A stretch of 64,000 bases of DNA, taken from the NCBI RefSeq assembly GCF_007655135.1, contig NC_045128.1:18694811-18758810 (forward strand). Reading direction: 5' to 3'. The stretch comes from Punica granatum. Lineage: Eukaryota; Streptophyta; Magnoliopsida; Myrtales; Lythraceae. The position numbers and the translations under genes are program-made. Positions within the stretch are counted from its first letter, which is position 1. Each line of letters opens with the position of its first letter. Below the pieces are notes generated by a model. The model did no database searches. It was not told the origin of the DNA and saw only the letters and a program-made list of their open reading frames with translations. This document shows, piece after piece, positions 1 through 11,529 of this stretch.

Positions 1-1313
1 TATTGGACTCCAAAAATGCACTCCAATGCCAAACAAATGAAAAGTGTCCCCAAAGGCATTTTGCAAATCATCTGCTCTATACAGAACAACTTTCTGTATA
101 CAGACAACTTTTCAGTGGAAGTCCAAAAATGCCAGTTTCTCGGAGGAAAGTTAATTCCAAATATCAGACGCGGCCATGCCCCACAAGCATACAGAGCATG
201 AACAGTGCTTCGGATTGTCTCTTAGAAGTCACACAGACACTTCAAATGACTTCCGAGCGGCAAAACAAGCATACCCCTCTTCGGAAGAGCATAGCCGGAG
301 ACTAGTCTGATGGAATTGCGGCGAACGAAGTTCATACCGCAATGCCCTGAAAACTCTAGCGGACATTCACAATTGGGCAAAACAGACAGCAAAACCCTTT
401 TCAATTTCCCGAGTAACCTCCGAGGAGCGGAAACGGCCATTTTTAGTAGAAATGCATATCCGGAGGTCCTTTTTACGGAAACTTGACGCCGAGTGTCTAT
501 CCTACACCATGCTAGCCTTCTCAGGGCTCAACGTGGAATCGTCAGAATAAATCACACTACTCATCTAGACCTCCCGAGCAATGCTTTACAGGTCTCAGAT
601 ACACTTTTCAAGTCCTTGGAGGTCTGATCTCGACAAACAGAGATTACAGTAATCTCCGGAGTGCCCAAGCAACTCAGAAATCATTCTGAGAAATCCAGTT
701 TCGGCCTCCTAGGACGTCTCCAGCCCCACGTTAGCATTACCGGCTTAAAGGACAATTGTTCACGTTGTCTGACAATTTATGTCAAAATGACCAACGTCAG
801 ATGCAGACACAAGATATGCTGTCAGAAGCGGACAACTTCGCTCTGGTCACCTGCAATGAGCAAAACCGGCTTTCGAGCCTCATACGCTTCCGGGGCATTT
901 CTCCATGAAAAATGCCAATCTCGGGCTCATTAAACCCGTTTCCTCGCGCATATCGATAATTCGACGTTCAATTCGAACCTTGAACTTCGAATGCGCGACC
1001 AATCGAGACCCAAGCTTCCTCCCGGTTTCTCATCTTCGGCCGTAGGACCCACGGGTTGCCCAAGGGCAACCATCCCTTGCCATTGCCGCCCTCTCCATTG
1101 CCTCTTGTCTTCTCTTGCACACTTGCACCAAAATATCTTCAAGTCTTCCAAGATTACACTCCAACTTCACTTCCATGCCATTAATGCTTCTTGGCTCATC
1201 TTCATGAAGAATGCATGGAGGAGATTCATCCTTATCTTGCCTAGCAAATTCGGATCCCCATAAGCATGCCCTTAATCAAGCTTTTTCACACTTAATTGCA
1301 CTTAAGCATAGCC

Positions 1314-1321
1314 TATATATA
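1314..1321 (+). promoter_or_regulatory. TATA-like box in C 5' LTR
   Basis: TATATATA follows a short AT-rich stretch and precedes a pyrimidine-rich run, the usual layout of a Pol II promoter at the U3/R border. The same box is at 13136-13143 in the 3' LTR. Transcription would start about 25-35 bp downstream; this is inferred. Confidence 0.5.
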
Positions 1322-1844
1322 CTTTCTAAGTCATTAACTTGATCAGACACCTTAAAGCACTCTCTCTCTAGCATTTCTCACTCTTCAAAAGCTCTCAAAC
1401 TCCATAGCAAACCGCAGAAAGCTTCAGCCATTTCCAGCAAGCAGAAACTAAGCAAAACCGGGCAAAGTCTTAAGTCGGAATCCATCCCGGCTTAAATCCA
1501 AACTTTACCAAACTTCATATCCCACATGTTTTTGACCCCCTCTATCCATTTCTGAACTTAGATTTTAAGTTTGAAGCCTCTAAGCCATAGAACCAGCCTT
1601 GAACAAAATCTGGACAGATTTGGTCCTTCTCGGGTCAAAAATGACAAACCGGGTTTCGAGCCTTTCCAAGTCGGTTTGAGCTACCAAAACCCATCAAACA
1701 CCTCCCCACACAACCCTAGGGTGTCAAGGAGTCAAGAAATCCAAGAAAAACCCGTCGGTTTAACCCCAGGAAGAAGAAACAGCCCGACTGCCCAGTCGGG
1801 TCGAAATTTCTGACTGTTTATAAGATTTTCTTGTAGATCGGGTC

Positions 1845-2215
1845 GATCCAGGACTCTTTTCGGAAAACGACCACAACAGCCACCTCCGGAGGTGAGTTAG
1901 CAGTCGGGAGCCGTTGGCCTTGCTCAAAATTTCCATCGGGAGCCTCCGTGGCGACCTCCGACCCGACTTGTGCCAGTCGGGTCCGAAATTCTAGACGTGC
2001 TCTGTTTTGGGTGATTTTTGCAGGACTGTACGGGTCGACCCGACAACTCTGGGAACAAACAACCACCTCGGTCACCTAGAGGGGTCCCTTGGCTACCCAA
2101 GGCCGCCGACCTTGCCTCAAAATTCCATCGGGAGCCTCCGTGGCGACGTCCGACCCGACTTGTGCCTGTCGGGTCTGTCCAGTATTCCAGCCGGGTCTGT
2201 TTGGTGCCATTCGGG
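1845..2215 (+). repeat. Diverged internal tandem duplication in C LTR
   Basis: Two units of about 190 bp share a segment reading from CCATCGGGAGCCTCCGTGGC through the GTCGGGTC box (first near 1932, second near 2125). Element B's LTR has related boxes at about 31570-32010. The C 3' LTR has lost about 278 bp here, removing the first unit. Confidence 0.6.
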
Positions 2216-4161
2216 TCTGTTCAACGGAAAACAGCCCAAACCCGACCCATCAACGGTCCAACCCGACTCTTGAAGGTCCCATCCCGCATCTCGGGACTAG
2301 GTATGACCATTCCCGACTTAGAGGAGGTAGAACTTTTACATTCTTGTTGCGTTTATGGAGTTATAAGGGATTTTATGTATGTTTTATCTTCAAGTTTTAA
2401 TCTTTATGCATTTTCCATGTTATATCATGCATATTTATCCTTGATTTATATGCTAGCATGTCGGGAAACACTTGGATCGTAGTCGAGAAGAACATCCCGA
2501 CCCGGGAAAGGCAAAGAGCTCACGGGTTTCCCTCCAAGGGAGGTGACCGAATGCTCTCTTGCTCCTTTCGGGCAAGGAACGATCTTCTTGACCCGATCCA
2601 AGTTCGATTCCCGAGTTTCATCGTATTTTCTCACTTGCATGAAGTCAGTATTGTTTTATCGATTCCTTAAATAACTTGTTTGTGCATGTTTCCATGTTCG
2701 AATGCGTTATTCAAATCATGGCAATACCGACGTTCGTTTAATCGTGTCATTTATAATGTTTGTCGTTTAAGCATGCGAGAAATGATTCGAAACAAGACGG
2801 GGAAACCTCGTGGAACCCCATTCGGGCCATGGGACCTCTCGGCTATCTCCAAGGAGAAGTAACCGAGAGCCTCTTAGACTCGTACGGGTTGCATGAGGCT
2901 TCCTCTTCCCGTTTTAAGTCCGTTCTCGACTTTCGCGTAATTTGCAATTTACATTATCGTCACAATATCCCATGAAAATGTTTTTTCAAAACAAAGCATG
3001 CCTGGATTTGGGTATCGATAACTCATTCGGGTCCATTCGGTTACGAGGGTAGTTTCGGTCATTGGACCAAATTATCCTCGATCCTTATGGAATCGTCTTG
3101 GTCGTCGAGTCGCGAATCGTTTTCACAATTAATGCATTCGGCACAACCCTTAAGCATTAATTCCATAAACGGGTTAATCGGGACGCTCACATGATTAAAC
3201 CCACTTCACACTGATAAAGTTTACACGAATTGGCTATTAACTGATAACTCGCGTCGATGAGTTGTCAAATGACGTTGGTGCCCTTTTCAAATTTATCAAT
3301 TTCAAAACCCGAAACGCGCGGTCCGATGTAGCATGGACGTCTGAAAAGGGCTTTTGTGTCTCAACTTGAGTTTTTACCTGATTCCAAGTAACTCAGGTTA
3401 AGATACAGAAGATCTTTCTAGATCACTTCCGGGCAAATCGACCGGTTCTTTGGCTTTTTCATGGTTCTTGCACAACCCTGGAAGATCCAGGGAATTGGTC
3501 GACACCGGCTACAGGCCGAGGTGGCCCGCACTGCGATGTTTCCCCTTTCCTAAAAACAATTTTCAAATAAAGGGCAAAATCGTCTTTTCACAATTCAGCG
3601 ACACCCTTAAGGTTAGCATGACAGAAACACTACAGTACGGGATAAGAACGAGCTACCTGTTCAGGTGCAGGTTCATCTGCATAGCCTTTTCTTATCTAAC
3701 TAATGAGTTTCTGTCATCCTAACATAGACTCGGGTAACTAGAACGGTTATCTCTGTCAGAAAACATGCAAAATGCTAATTAACCTTTCACTCGACCTAAC
3801 CAAGCACTAGATAATGGTTAGGAGGAATTCTAGATTCCAAATCTAGAGTCAAAACACGAGTTTGGCTAATTTAGTGGAAATTCAGTGTCACAATACAGAA
3901 CAACTGTAAAAGCAATCCACACACATGAGATTTGACTCTCTTTGTCAAGTTCTCAAAACAAAGCCGAATGCTAAAACATTGGCACGTGCTTGTTTGTCTA
4001 GGGTAGGATTTGCATGCCAAAATACCCCGGATTAACAACTTGTTAAAACACGTACACTCGATAATAACAAACACCTTTTCTGTTATTTACCTGCTGCGTG
4101 TTATCTTTCCGCACCTGTTTGCCATGCGGGTCGAGCGTGATCCCTAGGCCGAATAATATTA

Positions 4162-4230
4162 GGATTCAACGCCCTAATCATCGAGCACAGGGTTCAACAC
4201 CCTAATCAACACTCACAGGGTCCAACGCCC
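4162..4230 (+). repeat. Three short boxes of the GGGTCCAACGCCC type
   Basis: Related 13-mers start at 4162, 4190 and 4218, spaced 28 bp. Each has a short G-rich/C-rich stem around a TTCAAC or TCCAAC loop. Matching pairs of boxes exist in the LTRs of A (25963, 25993), B (33653, 33683) and F. Confidence 0.6.
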
Positions 4231-4720
4231 TATTCAGTGAGAGCGTCCATTGAATTTCAGTTCTTCGGTCTTTTCCCTAAACTCATGGTGAGTTAGAGTG
4301 GAATAATAACCGAACGCGAAACGACTGGAATTCGACCCTTTTGTAATTTGTATTTATTGTCTTCGAGAGCATTGTAAGGACTTTTATTTTGTACATTTGT
4401 TCTGTAAGAATTCCAGTCGGTGAGCTAACGGTCCGAGAGTCGAATTAATCGAATCGGTTTAATGCTTGCCCGGATACAAGTAAATCCAAGAACTCGTGGT
4501 TCTGGTTCACGCAGGGATTCAACCTCCATGGTTCGATGAACTGTAACGCAAGATTGTGAACCAACTCCTCGACATACGGGTTTACTTCTCTCTCGGCTTC
4601 TCAACCGACATCGTTTAGTTCACCGAATCTCCGGTGTCAAAACATGCGAGCCGAGTTCAGCTTAATTCATGCGGTAAATCATAAAACATGCAAGCCTAGC
4701 AAACCAGAGTACCGAAAAGG

Positions 4721-4884
4721 CGTGCGGGATATAGGCCCGCACATAACATGAACCCCCGAACATGGACTTTCCGGTTCCGCACAGACTAATGACCTTAACG
4801 ACAAACTAGGTGTTCCATACCCCTAGACCCGGGTAACTTATCCGCCCTCGACCTTCGGGTCGTAAAATGATAAGTGGCGACTCC
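4721..4884 (+). promoter_or_regulatory. Conserved LTR 3' block: two hairpins and a tRNA-Arg-like decamer
   Basis: Hairpin 1 pairs 4721-4728 (CGTGCGGG) with 4736-4742 around the loop ATATAGG. Hairpin 2 pairs CGACC (4849-4853) with GGTCG (4858-4862) around TTCG, a UUCG tetraloop in RNA. Next comes TGGCGACTCC (4875-4884), identical to the first ten bases of the primer-binding site. The same order is kept in A, B and F with compensatory changes. A function in RNA folding, priming or packaging is inferred. Confidence 0.6.
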
Positions 4885-5001
4885 TTCTCTCACGCGTGTC
4901 CGTCACGCGTCCCCACGGGAAGGTGGACACTCCCAAGCCGCGCGATCCAAAAGCGCGCAATGCGGGCCCCGACGAGAGTCCACATTCGGGTCCGTACAGC
5001 T

Positions 5002-5019
5002 TGGCGACTCCACTGGGGA
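5002..5019 (+). other. Primer-binding site (tRNA-Arg), element C
   Basis: TGGCGACTCCACTGGGGA starts 3 bp after the LTR end. It is the reverse complement of the 3' end (with CCA) of plant tRNA-Arg(ACG), as I recall that sequence. tRNA-Arg priming is a hallmark of Ogre-type elements. Confidence 0.93.
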
Positions 5020-5480
5020 CATACTTAGTGGGTTCAGGCTCGATTCGCTTGCTTGCTTGCATGTTCATTTGCCGCTTTCCGCAATTTTTCACTTATCTAC
5101 TTTATGCACATTTACTTTTCTGCACTTGCATTGCATCATCCTAGTAGATCTAAGTACCTCGCCTGAAATCCCACGAGCGCCAATTTAGGAAGCTAGGTTA
5201 GTCAGAGGTTCCGAGTAAGGGAACGGATCGAGTCGGCTCTGCCACCAAACCGGCCCCCAAAGATCCTCGCTCGATTTCAAGGAATTGACGCCCTTGAATC
5301 GGGAGCCCCCATCCCTAGTTAGTGGTTTTCCCAGTAGAACACTGAAACCATGCATAAACAGGGACCGTCATGCTGGACCAAAAATAACCTTCACGCCGCC
5401 AACCGACCCAAAAGTTGAGTCTTTGAGTCGGCTCGTAGTTTTTCTTTTAGGCAAGCCTTTTGTTGTTTTCACTGAATGAG
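5020..5480 (+). other. Untranslated leader of C, conserved with D
   Basis: This noncoding leader runs from the primer site to the lost ORF1 position. The block at about 5190-5320 recurs in A, B and D. The part from 5320 to 5465, including words around CCATGCATAAACAGGGACCGT, closely matches D's leader in reverse complement but not the leaders of A or B. It is a candidate packaging or dimerisation region. Confidence 0.6.
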
Positions 5481-5711
5481 TGTTTTACAATGTAACGAAC
5501 TCATGTTATAGTTTATTTTTCTGCACCTGCATGCATGTTTTCAAAACAACCTAAGACATTGCATCAGTTTAATGTTTAAGCTCCCCTTTTCAAACTATCT
5601 ATGTAAATTAAGGAACTTGAACCAAATCGATACAGTGGCATTAACTTTTGAAAACTTATACAGTGCATGCATTCTATCTATTTCTATGTTTGCACAGCAG
5701 CTGCCATGTCT
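5481..5711 (+). other. AT-rich noncoding stretch of C
   Basis: There is no usable reading frame. The part ending in GAAAACTTATACAGTGCATGC resembles the ORF1-gag spacer of A and B, so ORF1 itself is gone from C. Confidence 0.4.
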
Positions 5712-6005
5712 CGCACGGCAGGCGAGTCGTGCCAACATTCGCGGGTAGACCACTTGCGGTCTTCACTTCTCCATAGCGAGATGCGCTGTGATCAGAAGCC
5801 GAGTCCATCCCGGCCACCCACCCCGCACGACAGGCGAGTCGTGCCAACCTTCGCGGGTAGACCACCCGCGGTCTTCACTTCTCCATAGCGAGATGCACTA
5901 TGATCAGAAGCCGAGTCCATTCCGGCCACCCACCCCGCACGATAGGCGAGTCGTGCCCACTTTCGCGGGCAGGCCACTCGCGGCCTTCACCCTTCCTCAA
6001 CGGCA
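5712..6005 (+). repeat. 112-bp direct repeat, about 2.6 copies
   Basis: Copies start at 5712, 5824 and 5936, each opening with CGCACG and GGCGAGTCGTGCC. The third copy diverges and stops at about 6000. I see no coding meaning. B has only a faint single-copy trace at about 35790-35850. Confidence 0.8.
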
Positions 6006-6534
6006 CGAGCTGTGGCCCGAGGGCCGATCAACCTTCCCAGGTGAAGTTAACCAACACTAACTTCTTCCTAATAGAGAGTGTCACCGCGTGATCAGACGCA
6101 TGTCCCTCCGCGTGACCTCGCGCATCTACTAACGATCAAGCATGCCTCATACATGTCCAAGCATGTTCACACCAACTCATGCACGCACGCTCAAAGAATC
6201 AATGCATGTCTCTCGGTGTGCTCGCATGACGCCTACCAGGCCAGTTCGCTTCCCTACATCCTTGCATTGGAATTGCGAACAGTTCATGCTCCTTCATTGT
6301 TTCCTTCTTCCATTGCAGGAAATCCCCCAATAAGAAGGTAGCTTGAATATTGAACCACCACAATTGAGGCAACAAATGTCTCTCATCCAGCTTCTTGGGA
6401 TTTCAACACTGAATTCCCACCCTCCCTCCGCAAAGAATGCGAGAAAATCAGAGTCACTGCTTTGCAGCGTCTTGCACTGTTGCTTAGCATTGACCATTGC
6501 TTTTGCATAACTTGCACTTTCTTATCGAGCATGC
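6006..6534 (+). other. Noncoding region of C shared with B
   Basis: It matches B 35870-36375 in order and wording, for example GGAAAT before the minisatellite and a segment around CTTGGGATTTCAACACTGA. No frame is conserved between the copies. Confidence 0.55.
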
Positions 6535-7135
6535 ATTTACTGCATCGGGCTCCCACCCCACATCGGGCTTCGGCCCCACTTTTGGGCTTTACCCCGCATC
6601 GGGCTTCGGCCCAGCATTTACTGCATCGGGCTCCGGCCCCACATTGGGCTTCGGGCCCACTTTTGGGTTTTGCCTCGCATCGGGCTTCGGCCCAGCATTT
6701 ACTGCATCGGGCTCCGGCCCCACATTGGGCTTCGGGCCCACTTTTGGGCTTTGCCCCGCATCGGGCTTCGGCCCAGCATTTACTGCATCGGGCTTCGGCC
6801 TAACTTTTGGGCTTTTGCCCCGCATCGGGCTTCGGTCCAGCATTTACTGCATCGGACTTCGGCCCAACATTTACTGCATCGGGCTTCGGCCCAACTTTTG
6901 GGCTTTTGCCCCGACTGCATCGAGCTTCGGCCCAACATTTACTGCATCGGGCTTCGGCCCCACTTTCGAGCTTCGACCTCACATGTACTACTTTCGGGCT
7001 TCGGCCCCGCATCTACTGCTTTCGGGCTTCGGCCCCGCATCTACAACTTTCGGGCTTCAGCCCTGCAGTTACTGCTTTTGGGCTCCAGCCCCGCATTTAC
7101 TACTTTTTTATTTTGACACCTCGCATTTACTGCTT
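6535..7135 (+). repeat. GC-rich minisatellite with 9- and 18-bp modules
   Basis: The array is built of an 18-bp module of the type CATCGGGCTTCGGCCCCG and a 9-bp module CATTTACTG, often alternating. Copies become ragged after about 6960. The same array, longer and more regular, is at 36378-37530 in B. Open frames through it result from unit lengths divisible by three. Confidence 0.88.
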
Positions 7136-8640
7136 TCAGGCTCATCTGAAATCCAAAATCGACTTGGATTCAAATTCATCCAACCGATACTCCGAGGAGC
7201 AAGTCTAATCCTTCAACTGTAAAGACCGGAAGTGACAGCTCCACAAACAGAGCATGATCCAACTCTTAATCGCAGGAGATACCAGCACGATCATGCCTCT
7301 GATCACAGAATGGATCTCATCCACCTCTGTTGTGGTCGCCGATTGAATACTGGAACAACACACGAGTCTTCTTTAAACTCTCTTTTGCTTTAATTTAAAT
7401 GCATTCCCACAAATGGGCTCCCGAGATGAACAAATCCTTCAATGGAACATTAGGACAGTCTTTGCGACGCCCTATTAGTTCTGTTAGACCTGTTCGACTC
7501 GCCTGTCCTCACGGGACCCAGCTCCTCGAGCCTTCCCTAAGACGGCTGTGCGAGCCTACTCGCAATTAGGAAAAATATGTTTATGTGACCTCAGTCACGG
7601 TCTAACCACTCCAGAGTGGTGATGACCAGATTCTCGGAAACAAATGTCGTCTGCACGTGGCACCCCATGGGTCGCGGGCGGGACAAAAAGGGATTTTCCC
7701 ATGGGACCACCTCATATTTCTTACCACATATTCACCCGCATAATCGCCTAATGCGTTGTCTTCTTTGTTATCCTTCACAGGGGCACATTGACCACAGGCA
7801 AAGAGCGATGCACGAGTTCACCCTTCCCCGAGAACTTGTCTCGGACCCTTTCCTTATACTTTGACAAAGGAGGTGTCCGACGATGAGGTACCCCTTATGA
7901 AGCCAAAGACAAGGACAATCGAGCGAATTACTCAGCATTGATGCAACCATCTTCCTCGAACATCCAGTGGCTTCAACAGCATGCACCTTCCAAGAGGCAC
8001 ACGCTGTAAAGAACAACAAGAGATTATCGGAGACATCGCAGAAGGCGCCTGCCACAGGCCACTTCCACAAATGAAGACCGGGGTATCCCCGATCAACATT
8101 CGCACCGGGGCAACCTCGGTTCCCTATTCATGGGGCAATTCTACATTTTCTTTTTCTAGACAACAGGGGAAATTCACATGTAACGCTTGCAAGGGCAAAT
8201 GACACGAAGTTCAGCTTTCGAGTACACGAGGGTCAAACTTCCAAGAAAGCCGGTCCTCACAAAATAGGGCTAGCAACATGCAACAAGTCTCCACGAGGTG
8301 AAGCACACCAAAGCGGCCTCAGTGATGCAAAGTCGAGGAGTTTCAAACAAAGACAAGGGGCACAAAACAAACCCCAGCTGCAAGAAAAAAACAGAGCGAA
8401 AAGAAGCGGGAAAAACCCGCCAATGAAGAGAGAGAGAAAAGACGCGGGAAAAACCCGCCAATGGACAAAACAAGGTACCACTGAGATTTAAAACTCCGGC
8501 GCTGCCAATCCTGAGAAATCAACAAACCCCGACAAAAGGGGAGCAGCAGACACAACTCCTCGACGGAGACAGAAAACAATGCATTTGGAGGTTGAATCCT
8601 TCGAACCCTTCGCCCTTGCAAACTCGAGAGATAAAAGAAT
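7136..8640 (+). other. Noncoding interior of C, homologous to B 37505-39110
   Basis: No coding potential is visible. Landmarks shared with B include GGCACCCCATGGGTCG (near 7660), TTCTTACCACATATTC and the GAAGCGGGAAAAACCCGCC duplicates near 8405 and 8445. Retention in two non-autonomous families with different LTRs suggests a common ancestor of the interiors or a cis function. Confidence 0.6.
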
Positions 8641-8644
8641 TGAG

Positions 8645-8810
8645 CCCGCTAGGTCAAAAACCCTTTTTGGGGGCGGCCTAGGCAAAAGCTAGGGTAAAAG
8701 AGAGGCACGACCGGAAACCCTTTGGGGCGGTCGTGGCAAAAGGAGAGCTCTTCCCCTTTAGGTTGAGAGGTGTGGCCCCGAGGTGGGTGACCGTAGCAAA
8801 AGGAGAGCAA
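8645..8810 (+). other. Hairpin array of C (post-pol type)
   Basis: Stem CTAGGTC (8649-8655) pairs with GGCCTAG (8675-8681) with one G-U pair. Stem CACGACCG (8706-8713) pairs perfectly with CGGTCGTG (8728-8735). A weaker third stem follows at about 8768-8795. Loops carry a short A run and C/G runs, and each hairpin is followed by GGCAAAAG or GCAAAAGGAGAG. The same array lies after integrase in A and in B. Confidence 0.72.
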
Positions 8811-10185
8811 AACGAGAGATAGATAAAATTGCCCCCTAGTCTCTCTCACATCCTGCAGACAAGGGATCCCCAAGGGAAGTGGCCAGTTTATCTATTCCAA
8901 CACAATCCCCGATCGACTCTCCGATACCATTCAACCATCCAAGAAGGAACCTTCCTCAAGCATAGTTGATAATTGAATACGCCGTCCAAGCAGTTCAGTA
9001 CAACCTACACAACAGAAGGACGAAGGAAAATGGAGGTACATCTCACTGCAGGCGTGAACCCGTGTATCCTTTTAGCTTGGGGCAGTGCGTTCCCCCCAGC
9101 TTTCTCTTTTCACTTTGTCTTTGCATAATTCCAAAATGGGTCACAGCCACCCTTCAACAGGCTACCACAAAGCCGACATCCCAGACATTCCTTTCCGAGG
9201 TCTAGTCATAGCATTCTGGAAATGGTCAGACCGAGTCTGATCAAATCTGGGTAAAAATCCCCGTGCGGGTTACAAACGCAACCACCCTACGGTACCCTAT
9301 TGAGAAGGGTTCAAAGCCAACGGGCACGTCGAACAACCGATAGAGCTGCTGGGGCATTGTCAGGGATGTCTCGATATGCCCAATACATAGCTAACGGGAG
9401 CCCCTGGAGGCCTCGCATCTAGGCCTCCGAGAACGAGACCCATCTGCACTGTTAAAGCAAAATTCTTCAAGAGTTACCTAGGTGACCCAAAAATGAAGAT
9501 CTGCATGTTGCAATAACATTTTCATGCTTACCTGTATCTATCACTTGTTACTATTTCTCATATGATTTACTAGTAATGTCAGGATCACAGGTATTGCAAA
9601 CCGCATGAACTATGACAGACTCTGATTCCTAGTTCCACGGGATACGTAGGCGCTCTGTCTTAGAGCTCGAGTCTCGCAATACAAGACGCCGACTTTCGGC
9701 GAACTTCTTGCAGGTCAAAGTATGACCGCCCAAGCAGCGGAGCTGGCCTCCGACAAAGCACAATCATTCCTCAGCAGCAAAGCCGATTTCCAGCAGCCCA
9801 ATAGGTAACCGCCTAGCGGCGAGCCCGGCTTTCGGCAGATCAAACACATCACTGCCACAGAGGTAAGGCTTCAGTGAAATGACTTCGTCCCAGCATCAAT
9901 GCCTGCCTCCGACAAATCAACACTCCTTGGAAGATGTCTCCCCAAGATCGATTCATCTCTACTTCATGTGACGGGTGACAATCTCAACCCAAGAGGAGAA
10001 TCTTCAGAGCAGCACTCCAGGCACTCAATTGCATCGCAATCAGTTGGCAAGTAACAAAGCATTCTGCCACCACATCGATTGCAACACGGGCAAGCTCAGT
10101 GATGGAGGAATCACAATGATTCCTTCCACACCTCACGCAACTCCCCAGCGTTTGCATTTACTTTCTGCAAGCATTTTCATTCTGC
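8811..10185 (+). other. Noncoding region of C before the satellite
   Basis: It is homologous to B 39276-40077 up to the ATGTCAGGATCACAGGTA word near 9575. About 550 bp then follow that B lacks, ending in TGCA-rich short repeats (10150-10205). No gene is visible. Confidence 0.5.
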
Positions 10186-10189
10186 AATG

Positions 10190-11315
10190 CATCCCATGCA
10201 ACTTTACTTTTCTGCACCGGGGTCAGTCCCCTTCGGGTCAATCCCGACTTTACTTCTCTGCACCGAGGTCAGTCCCCTTCAGGTCAATCCCGACTTTACT
10301 TTCTGCACCGGGGTCAGTCCCCTTCGGATCAATCCCGACTTTACTTCTCTGCACCGGGGTATGTCCCCTTCGGATCAATCCCGACTTTACTTCTCTGCAC
10401 CGGGGTATGTCCCCTTCGGGTCAATCCCGACGTTACTTCTCTGCACCGGGGTCAGTCCCCTTCGGGTCAATCCCGACTTTACTTCTCTGCACAGGGGTCA
10501 GTCCCCTTCGGGTCAATCCCGACTTTACTTCTCTGCACCGGGGTCAATCCCCTTCGGGTCAATCCCGACTTTACTTCTCTGCACCGAGGTCAGTCCCCTT
10601 CGGGTCAATCCCGACTACTTTTCTGCACCGGGGTCAGTCCCCTTCGGGTGAATCCCGACTTTACTTTTCTGCACCGGGGTCAGTCCCCTTTGGGTCAATC
10701 CCGACTACTTTTCTGCACCGGGGTCAGTCCCCTTCGGGTCAATCCCGACTACTTTTCTGCACCCCGCAAGTCCACTGGGTAGGCGCCTTTGAACTATGTA
10801 GTTCATTCGGTATGTGCCCCGTGCATATTGCAAACCCCTTCGGGTCAATCCCGACTTTACTTTCTGCACCGGGGTCAATCCCCTTCGGGTCAATCCCGAC
10901 TTTACTCTTCTGCACCGGGGTCAGTCCCTTTCGGGTCAATCCCGACTTTACTTTTCTGCACCGGGGTCAATCCCGACTTTACTTTTCTGTACCGGGGTCA
11001 ATCCCGACTTTACTTTTCTGCACCGGGGTCAGTCCCCTTCGGGTCAATCCTGACTTTACTTTTCTACACCGGGGTCAGTCCCCTTCGAGTCAATCCCGAC
11101 TTTACTTTCTGCACCGGAGTCAATCCCCTTAGGGTCAATCCCGACTTTACTTTTCTACACCGGGGTCAATCCCCTTCGGGTCAATCCCAACTTTACTTTT
11201 CTGCACCGGGGTCAACCCTTTTCGGGTCAATCCCGACTTTACTTTCTGCATCGGCGTCAATCCCCTTCGAGTCTATCCCGACTTTACTTTCTGCACTGGG
11301 TTCAATCCCGACTTT
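10190..11315 (+). repeat. 46-bp satellite array of C
   Basis: About two dozen units each join CGGGTCAATCCCGACTTTAC to a half reading CACCGGGGTCAGTCCCCTT. A foreign stretch of about 80 bp interrupts the array at about 10760-10840. Right-hand copies are shortened, several lacking the CCCCTTCGGGTCAAT part. The unit aligns with the 49-bp unit of B. Position between the interior and the 3' LTR is typical of Tat/Ogre 3' untranslated arrays. Confidence 0.9.
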
Positions 11316-11513
11316 AATTGCCTATCTAAGCTCTGTTCCGGACTCTACACGTCCATTGTGCGCATCTCACTATATCTTCTTTTTATTAGGTACAACATCC
11401 CACATATCCAAAGCAAGAAGGAGAGGGCCATATAGGAAATTCCACATTGATCATTGCTATCAAACTGAGGTGCTTCTGAAATCTTTGGCTGCATCCTCTA
11501 CTCGAGCAAGCAG

Positions 11514-11529
11514 TCAAAGAGGAGCAAGC
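11514..11529 (+). other. Polypurine tract, element C
   Basis: A purine-rich run of the form TCAAAGAGGAGCAAGC abuts the TG of the 3' LTR. A and B have CCAAAGAGGGGCAAGC at the same place. It primes plus-strand DNA synthesis in this class of element. Confidence 0.85.

Larger units (their letters stand above)
1..4998 (+). repeat. Element C 5' LTR (partial)
   Basis: Near-identical to 11823-16541, with roughly 2-3% differences by eye. It ends in GTACA directly before the primer-binding site. It contains about 278 bp (1760-2037) that the 3' LTR lacks. The many short open frames inside are not conserved as proteins and I see no gene. Landmarks are a TATA-like box, a diverged internal duplication at about 1845-2215, short GGGTCCAACGCCC-type boxes (4162-4230), and two hairpins plus a tRNA-Arg-like decamer near the end. 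Confidence 0.93.

Noticed and set aside
3871..4074. Small frames in LTRs that occur twice (for example here and at 15415-15618)
   Set aside because: They recur only because LTRs are duplicated. No homologous frame in the other families, and no gene-like composition.
5002..5019. tRNA gene
   Set aside because: Only the 18-20 nt complementary to the tRNA 3' end are present; it is a primer-binding site.
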